From Armillaria gallica (lineage: Eukaryota > Basidiomycota > Agaricomycetes > Agaricales > Physalacriaceae), in contig JBANDB010000008.1 in NCBI GenBank assembly GCA_037576215.1, positions 496,001 through 560,000 on the forward strand: a DNA stretch of 64,000 nucleotides, in the 5' to 3' direction. Positions 58,828-64,000 of this stretch are shown piece by piece (the first letter of the stretch is position 1; each line of letters opens with the position of its first letter). A model generated the notes under the pieces. It did no database searches and was not told the DNA's origin. It was given only the letters and a program-made list of their open reading frames with translations. The position numbers were made by a program, and so were the translations under genes.

Positions 58828-61398
58828 ATGATAATAGGACTGCGAAAACCGCGCGTCATGACTCCTGTACCTGTCCCTGTTCCGGCACCAGTCATTCCTG
58901 ACGGCATAACTATCCAAGACGACCGCGATCATCTTTTCTACTGCGTGTGTTCTGACACCCTTCCACCTATACCCCAAGCGGATCGTGGTTTCGAGAACCC
59001 CGAGACGGTTTGGCCTGCCGATCCAGAACACTTCATTGATCGCCGTTGGGCTTCAAACGCCATGCCGTATCAAGGATTTTTACCTGTCGATCGCGAATCA
59101 ATATATCAATGCGAACTGTTCAGACCACTAAATTACACTGTTCAATCAATTCCCGTATTCTCTTCATCTCCAGGAACGTGGGCGGTCGACAACACGGTTG
59201 TAGAGAAATGGAAAGACGTCGAAGCGTTGTTCGATTGCTTGAGAATACTGCTGTTGGACGGAGGCTTCGTGCCATACACAAATCTGGATCACATCAGTTT
59301 TCCCCTACCATGGAAGTACGGCTATCACCACACGAAATCCAGTCGGAAGGCCATGACGCGTGCAGCTATACGATCTCGCGATGCCTTCATAATAATGGCA
59401 GCAGAAATCTCTTATCTTTTGGCACTCGCATCGTCGTCTGATGGCGACGATCGGTTCCACTCATGGTCCGCTGCATTAACAAATGAAATTGGCGGGAACT
59501 GGGTGGACCTCATTCGTTCATCATGGTTGGTACAACAAGATACGGGCTTTTGGAAAGGGCGGGAACACCACGCTGTTAGGGTCGGCCTCTTTATAGATGT
59601 CCGCATCTGCAACTTTTCCCATTTCCTAGACGCGTACCACCGTTGGCAGGTTCCATTGTGGATCGATTGGGGTCCGTTGCAAACACCATTTCGGGCTGTT
59701 GACGCCAGGTTGATGTCCCAGTACTATGTACGACTCCCTGCCCGTCGAATACATAACTCGGTTAAAGCCGTTAAGACTGTCAGTGGCGAACACGTTCGGA
59801 ACAGGGAGATTCACCGTGTGTCTGAAGCTTATGCAGAGGAGCGCTCGTCTCCTCCTCAGGCTGGCGTGAAGGTCTTCTGTTGGTGCAACATAGGAGGCGA
59901 CCGCCTTGTCCGTCGACGAATAGCTCCGGCAGAAGTCGAACAAATTTGGAATGAGTATGCGCCATCACAAAGGCGATATTATCCCGTCCAGGATGAGTGG
60001 GATCTCAGTCACGAGTTCGACGTTGACTCAAACTCAAAAGGGGGGCTGCTGTCAACGGATGATGCCGACAACGACGATCACGACGTACTGGGCCCTTCAG
60101 AAGGACCAGCACCTGAGATGCCACGACGCACGGTGAAGGAGTGGGAAACGATCCATGACAGGATGTACGGTACTCGGATGAAGGACCTGAATGCTATATC
60201 CATTTCAGTCTGTTCTTTGGAGGATACGCTCCGATTTCGTTTCGGAATCATCCCAATTCAATCTTCGTCGTCAACAACAAAAAGGACAATGTCACTCGTA
60301 GAAGAAAGAAAAATGCTACAGCTTCGAAGAGACGTCGGGTGTGCCGTCGTGCCGCCACCATCTAAACCGATGTCAGACCTTGGCCAAGCCATAATGGTCG
60401 AAATATTCACAGGCTTGCAGTGGTTGTCCTCCCTTGTTCGACAAGAAAACAAAGGGAAAAGCTTACCATCCAGTCAAATGCCACCCGAATGCTGGGATCT
60501 CGCTCAGGAATCGCTGCATTATCTCTCTCCGAGGACCAAGCCTGACTTTACCGTACATGTTGTCCGCTGGCGTCAAGGAGGCAAAACAGGCTACGAAATC
60601 AGACACGTGTCAAAGAACGATCGTTACAGACTTATCCTCCATAAAGCAACGGACGTTTTGCATTGTTTACGACTCAGAGATGCAACCTGTCTCGATGATT
60701 TTGCAGAAGAACTATGTCGTTATGGAGCCCGTTTCAGTATGTGCATAGACGGCGACAAGATTGGTGTCATATGCAACCGCTTCCATGATGCCATTCCGTA
60801 TAGGCCCATGGGATTCCAGCCAGAACTGTCGGACTATGCATACTACGTGCGTAAAAGGCGGGCATTATTAGAGGACCCATCTGTTGCAAGAGCAGCATTG
60901 ATGTGCGGTGGTTTGATTTGGCGCATCGCCATGGAACACGTGGGGGACTCCGAATTTATTTTGTCTGGTCCTGGAGGGGATATGTCTCGTTATGGGGAGT
61001 GTCACAAAATACAAAGTCCTGGAGGAGGAGGAGGAGGCGACTACGATCTTTGGGAAGAAAGCCTTACCGAGGATCAGATCGACCTTCTCTGTGGCGTATA
61101 CAGAGTTTACAGGAGCGCAGCCGGGTCACCGACATCCACGCAAGATTTATCTTGGTTCCCGAGGCAATGTAGCTTTAGGAACTCGGGACTTGACCTCGGA
61201 CATTGGAGTCCTGATTCGGAAGACTGGTACCAACGCCGAGTGCAGATGTACTTGACAGCAGACCCAAAAGGTCGGTGTCTCAATCAGGCCGAATGGAAAA
61301 GTTACATTCGCTTGTGGCGGACCACTGTCAGAACGTATCAAGGTTTAGAGGTTGTTTCCAAAGCTTTTCTCGATCGCCATTTTTTGCAGCACGGTTAG
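58828..61398 (+). CDS. Large hypothetical protein (856 residues)
   Basis: Single intronless ORF, by far the longest in the window. The first ATG is used; it is followed by a VPVPVPAPV repeat and DGITIQDDRDHLFYCV. Acidic clusters lie in the middle (about residues 390-430, including DDADNDDHD), a Gly run near 732, and the end is rich in Trp and aromatic residues (YIRLWRTTVRTYQGLEVVSK). No membrane segment, signal peptide or catalytic motif seen. Trp- and Arg-rich composition and size recall a mushroom-specific family of uncharacterised proteins; I can name no function. An unbroken 2.6-kb frame argues for selection. Confidence 0.75.
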   Translation: MIIGLRKPRVMTPVPVPVPAPVIPDGITIQDDRDHLFYCVCSDTLPPIPQADRGFENPETVWPADPEHFIDRRWASNAMPYQGFLPVDRESIYQCELFRPLNYTVQSIPVFSSSPGTWAVDNTVVEKWKDVEALFDCLRILLLDGGFVPYTNLDHISFPLPWKYGYHHTKSSRKAMTRAAIRSRDAFIIMAAEISYLLALASSSDGDDRFHSWSAALTNEIGGNWVDLIRSSWLVQQDTGFWKGREHHAVRVGLFIDVRICNFSHFLDAYHRWQVPLWIDWGPLQTPFRAVDARLMSQYYVRLPARRIHNSVKAVKTVSGEHVRNREIHRVSEAYAEERSSPPQAGVKVFCWCNIGGDRLVRRRIAPAEVEQIWNEYAPSQRRYYPVQDEWDLSHEFDVDSNSKGGLLSTDDADNDDHDVLGPSEGPAPEMPRRTVKEWETIHDRMYGTRMKDLNAISISVCSLEDTLRFRFGIIPIQSSSSTTKRTMSLVEERKMLQLRRDVGCAVVPPPSKPMSDLGQAIMVEIFTGLQWLSSLVRQENKGKSLPSSQMPPECWDLAQESLHYLSPRTKPDFTVHVVRWRQGGKTGYEIRHVSKNDRYRLILHKATDVLHCLRLRDATCLDDFAEELCRYGARFSMCIDGDKIGVICNRFHDAIPYRPMGFQPELSDYAYYVRKRRALLEDPSVARAALMCGGLIWRIAMEHVGDSEFILSGPGGDMSRYGECHKIQSPGGGGGGDYDLWEESLTEDQIDLLCGVYRVYRSAAGSPTSTQDLSWFPRQCSFRNSGLDLGHWSPDSEDWYQRRVQMYLTADPKGRCLNQAEWKSYIRLWRTTVRTYQGLEVVSKAFLDRHFLQHG

Positions 61399-61445
61399 GG
61401 GTTAGGATTCCCTCATATTTATTTATCTATATATGCAGTGCTTGT

Positions 61446-62515
61446 CTACCATACTTCGAAATTAAACATGAACTTTTTATGGAACAAGTGACGAGCACGA
61501 AAGAAGGTCCTTTCGTCAAAGTCAGCCCGAACTTCTGGTCCAACGGCGCAAATATGTTGTAACACCGTAACACGCATGCCAACTAATTTGGTACGATCAA
61601 CATGTTCGACCACGCATCTGTCAATCTCGTCTAAAACCCTCAAAGTACCCAATCTGCGAAGAAGGGGAACTCCTGGACGATACCCTGCCCGTAGATGGAT
61701 TTGTGTAAACGCTTTTGTCGTATACGCATCGAGAGCGCGTTGCACGAACTGCAACGCAGATATATCACCTGTGAACGTAAAGTTTGATAACTTATAAAGG
61801 CCTTGAAGATCTAGTTCGGGAGCGACGACTCTCCTTCTTGGCTTATATGCGCTTACTAAAGAAGGATTAGGAGGGCCAAGGTAATCACAAGGATAAGCAC
61901 AACGTACAGCAAAATTTGACTTCAAGGGTCGCTAGTTCAGTTGCGGACCGCAGGATCATATTAACGTTTTGCAAATCAACCGGACGCGAGACCGAGACCC
62001 ATAACACCCTAAGCTCTTGAAAGCGCAAAGAACACAACCCTTCATATGGTGACACGGTTTCGCTTTTGTTCGAGCGGGAGTTGGACATCACCAGATGCAG
62101 AAATCGAACATGTGCAAACGCGCTTCCACGTAGAAGATTCCTGTGCACTTCTTCTATGCATAGGATACTCGCTCGCAGCTGCAGTCGGCATAAGGATAGC
62201 TCTGAAGTTGTTATGTCTCTGTCAACAAGAACATGTCGGTAAGAAGAACGATAATAACACGCACCCTTGAAAGAGCTCAAAACCACTTCAGATATCTTGC
62301 ACCATTTAAAATGCAACCCTTCAGCTGATGCCAGTGATGGGAGCAACCGCTTGACACAGGGTTCGGAATCGGTATCTAAAACAAGACCTCTGAAGACTAC
62401 ATCTGTGATGCGAGAGAGGCAATCCACAATGCGAATAAGGTGAGACGCATCGCTATCTCCCAGAGTACCACCGTGAAAAACTACCACTCGTATATGGTGC
62501 TGCACAGTCGGAAAC
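61446..62515 (-). pseudogene. F-box/LRR-like gene, 5' end lost
   Basis: Two exons: from 62,515 to about 61,914, then about 61,864 to 61,446, joined over a roughly 50-bp intron (donor GTACGTTG, acceptor CTTTAG). The first part has the layered pattern of mushroom F-box/LRR proteins: VQHHIRVVVFHGG, LIRIVDCLSRITDVVFRGLV, LASAEGLHFKWCKIS and LRFQELRVLWVS. The second ends with LGTLRVLDEIDRCVVEHV. No ATG is in frame: the upstream sequence is replaced at 62,516 by a copia LTR, so the N-terminus including any F-box is cut off. The remaining frame is clean, suggesting a recent insertion. Confidence 0.6.
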
Positions 62516-62844
62516 TGTAGAAGCTAATAGAATAAGGATATAAGTAATCACTCAGTCGGGCACAGCGATGGTAGAACGACTGTGTATTGTAATAGACTAT
62601 ACCTAATAGAATAAGGATATAAGTAATCACTACGAAGGAATGTGAGTAATAGTCATGGATATCGTAATGGTATATACATACCTCAGTCGGGCACAGCGAT
62701 GGTAGAACGACTGAGGTATGCGGGTAACTACGGGCGAGCTATATAAGTGATCGTAAGGACAGGAGGTTGATATAAAAGGTAAGAAAGAATGAGTGACGAT
62801 CGAAAGTAAAACGTACGGGTATAAAGTACGGATATCCTCCAACA
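62516..62844 (-). mobile_element. 3' LTR of a Ty1/copia element
   Basis: Minus-strand LTR of 329 bp starting TGTTGGAGGATATCC and ending TTCTACA, directly downstream of the polypurine tract. It holds two copies of a stem-loop (near 62,553-62,582 and 62,677-62,720) and a 29-bp direct repeat (62,524 and 62,603). The flanking bases GAAAC (62,511-62,515) should recur beyond the 5' LTR, outside this window. Confidence 0.8.
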
Positions 62845-62853
62845 CTCCCCCAT
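62845..62853 (-). other. Polypurine tract
   Basis: ATGGGGGAG on the minus strand immediately before the LTR: the plus-strand priming site of the retrotransposon. Confidence 0.75.
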
Positions 62854-62860
62854 ATCCGTA

Positions 62861-64000
62861 CTAGGCCATCGCCATAATATTGAGAACCTCCAAGTAACGG
62901 TTATGCGCATCGCGAGCCAACGGTTTGGTGAACATGTCTGCAGGGTTCGAGTCGCCTCGGATGAACTCGACCTTCAAGTCGCCATCCTGAACACGCTCGC
63001 GAATAAAGTGCTCCCGAATATTGATATGCTTGACCTTGTGGTGAGACCTTGTATTCGACGTCAAAGCCACCGCGCCTTGGTTATCCCCGTAAAGCAAAGC
63101 CGGACGAGGCTGGGGGAGATGAACCTCCTCCATCCACGACATCATCCACATCATTTGCTGTGCTGCGCGAGTGAGCGAGATGTATTCGGCCTCGGCAGTC
63201 GAAAGTGCCACAGTTGCCTGGCGCTTCGAGCTCCAGCATACCGGGCCCCCAGCCATTGTAAAAACGTAGCCCGATGTCGAGCGCAACGTATCCCGACATC
63301 CACCATAATCAGCGTCAACGAATCCAACTGGGACGAGAGGCTTATCTCGTGAGTAGACGATGCTGTAGTCCGTAGTGCCCTTGATATATCCTAGGACGTG
63401 CAAGAGGGCCTTCCAGTGTGCCATGCCGGGATTTGCCTGAAAGCGAGCGAGCACACTAACGGGGTAACACAGGTCAGGGCGCGTCGCCAGTTGTCCCCAC
63501 ATAACTCGTCCCAAGAGGCGTCGGTACGGGTGTTCCTCCATCTCATCTCGCTCCGCTTGTGTGGTAGGCGACTGTGAATGGTCAAGGATAATGCCCACAG
63601 GAAGCGGGGTAGAGCGTGGAGTGAGATACGTGAGGTTGAAGTCGCTGAATACGTTCTCCCAGTAAGGACGTTGCGAGAAAGAGATTGTACCGGCCTCGAG
63701 GTCTTGGTCAATTCGCATACCCAGGAAATAGTGATTCTCCCCCACATCCGTAAGGTCCCACTTCTCTTCAAGCTCCCTCTTTCGACGACTCGCTTCCTCC
63801 TTGCTCGATGACGCGCCCCACACATCATCCGTATACGTGTCAGTGATGGTGTAGTCACTGCCTGGCTCACCGATAGTCCGTACACATGGATCCGCACGAG
63901 AGGTCTTATAACCTAGGTCATCGTACGTCTTACCCAGGGTCTCGTACCAGTCGTGCCCACCCTGCATCGTCCCGTAAATGGTATGTACCAATTTGCAGAC
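62861..64000 (-). CDS. Ty1/copia Pol, C-terminal part
   Basis: Last 380 or so residues of the copia polyprotein, running off the window edge. It includes the end of reverse transcriptase, with the catalytic YTDD in TYTDDVWGAS, the LGMRI segment, and the RNase H domain with VGFVDADYGG, ALSTAEAEYISL and LLYGDNQGAV, giving the D-E-D carboxylates, then HHKVKHINIREHFIRE and FTKPL at the end. No stop or frameshift interrupts it, so the copy may be recent. Gag, protease, integrase and the 5' LTR lie beyond 64,000. Confidence 0.95.
   Translation of the reverse strand, partial: VCKLVHTIYGTMQGGHDWYETLGKTYDDLGYKTSRADPCVRTIGEPGSDYTITDTYTDDVWGASSSKEEASRRKRELEEKWDLTDVGENHYFLGMRIDQDLEAGTISFSQRPYWENVFSDFNLTYLTPRSTPLPVGIILDHSQSPTTQAERDEMEEHPYRRLLGRVMWGQLATRPDLCYPVSVLARFQANPGMAHWKALLHVLGYIKGTTDYSIVYSRDKPLVPVGFVDADYGGCRDTLRSTSGYVFTMAGGPVCWSSKRQATVALSTAEAEYISLTRAAQQMMWMMSWMEEVHLPQPRPALLYGDNQGAVALTSNTRSHHKVKHINIREHFIRERVQDGDLKVEFIRGDSNPADMFTKPLARDAHNRYLEVLNIMAMA

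Noticed and set aside
1..64000. CRISPR arrays, tRNA or rRNA genes, bacterial operons
   Set aside because: No spaced identical repeats, no tRNA T-arm/anticodon combination and no ribosome-binding-site-led gene runs were found; gene structure is eukaryotic.

Overview
The window looks like nuclear DNA of an agaricomycete fungus (Basidiomycota). Genes are split by many short GT-AG introns of about 49-100 bp. The recognisable families are typical of mushrooms: HET-domain proteins, a DUF6533-type seven-helix protein, a DUF6699 protein, cytochromes P450 with CxG heme loops, a G-alpha subunit, an agaricomycete multi-pass membrane protein family and a Ty1/copia element. No tRNA, rRNA, CRISPR array or bacterial operon structure was seen. 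Gene models come from reading splice sites and frames by eye; no database search was possible.

Layout. 0-5 kb: an 86-bp minisatellite split by a 253-bp CACTA-like MITE, then unrecognised small ORFs and an inverted copy of a dispersed repeat. 5.9-7.1 kb: a DUF6533-like seven-helix gene (minus). 8.3-10.2 kb: a terminal-inverted-repeat element rich in GCGTGG motifs, with a 699-bp hAT MITE nested inside it. 10.2-16.5 kb: no recognisable gene. 16.5-27.5 kb: an imperfect tandem duplication of about 6 kb, each half holding one HET-domain gene; the first is intact, the second carries an in-frame TAG. 27.6-29.3 kb: a G-protein alpha subunit. 30.4-31.8 kb: a multi-pass membrane protein (minus). 34.0-35.4 kb: an alpha/beta hydrolase (minus). 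38.6-39.4 kb: a DUF6699 protein with a TATA box. 39.7-41.1 kb: a coiled-coil protein (minus). 41.7-47.0 kb: three related P450 copies (minus): an N-terminal fragment, an apparently intact gene, and a truncated frameshifted copy. 47.9-48.6 and 56.1-56.8 kb: two copies of a roughly 720-bp duplicated segment. 48.9-52.0 kb: a third, broken HET gene interrupted by a 1,439-bp TIR element and carrying a triplicated exon-intron module. 52.5-53.8 kb: an AT-rich block next to a GC-rich proline-rich ORF island. 58.8-61.4 kb: an 856-residue protein of unknown function. 61.4-64.0 kb: an F-box/LRR-like gene cut by a copia retrotransposon that runs off the window.

The clearest theme is birth and decay of HET-domain (non-self recognition) genes and P450 genes in a transposon-rich accessory region. 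Four separate TIR insertions can be delimited to the base and three have target-site duplications that fit the element structure. A seven-helix receptor-like gene and a divergent G-alpha also lie in the window, but nothing in the sequence shows that they act together.
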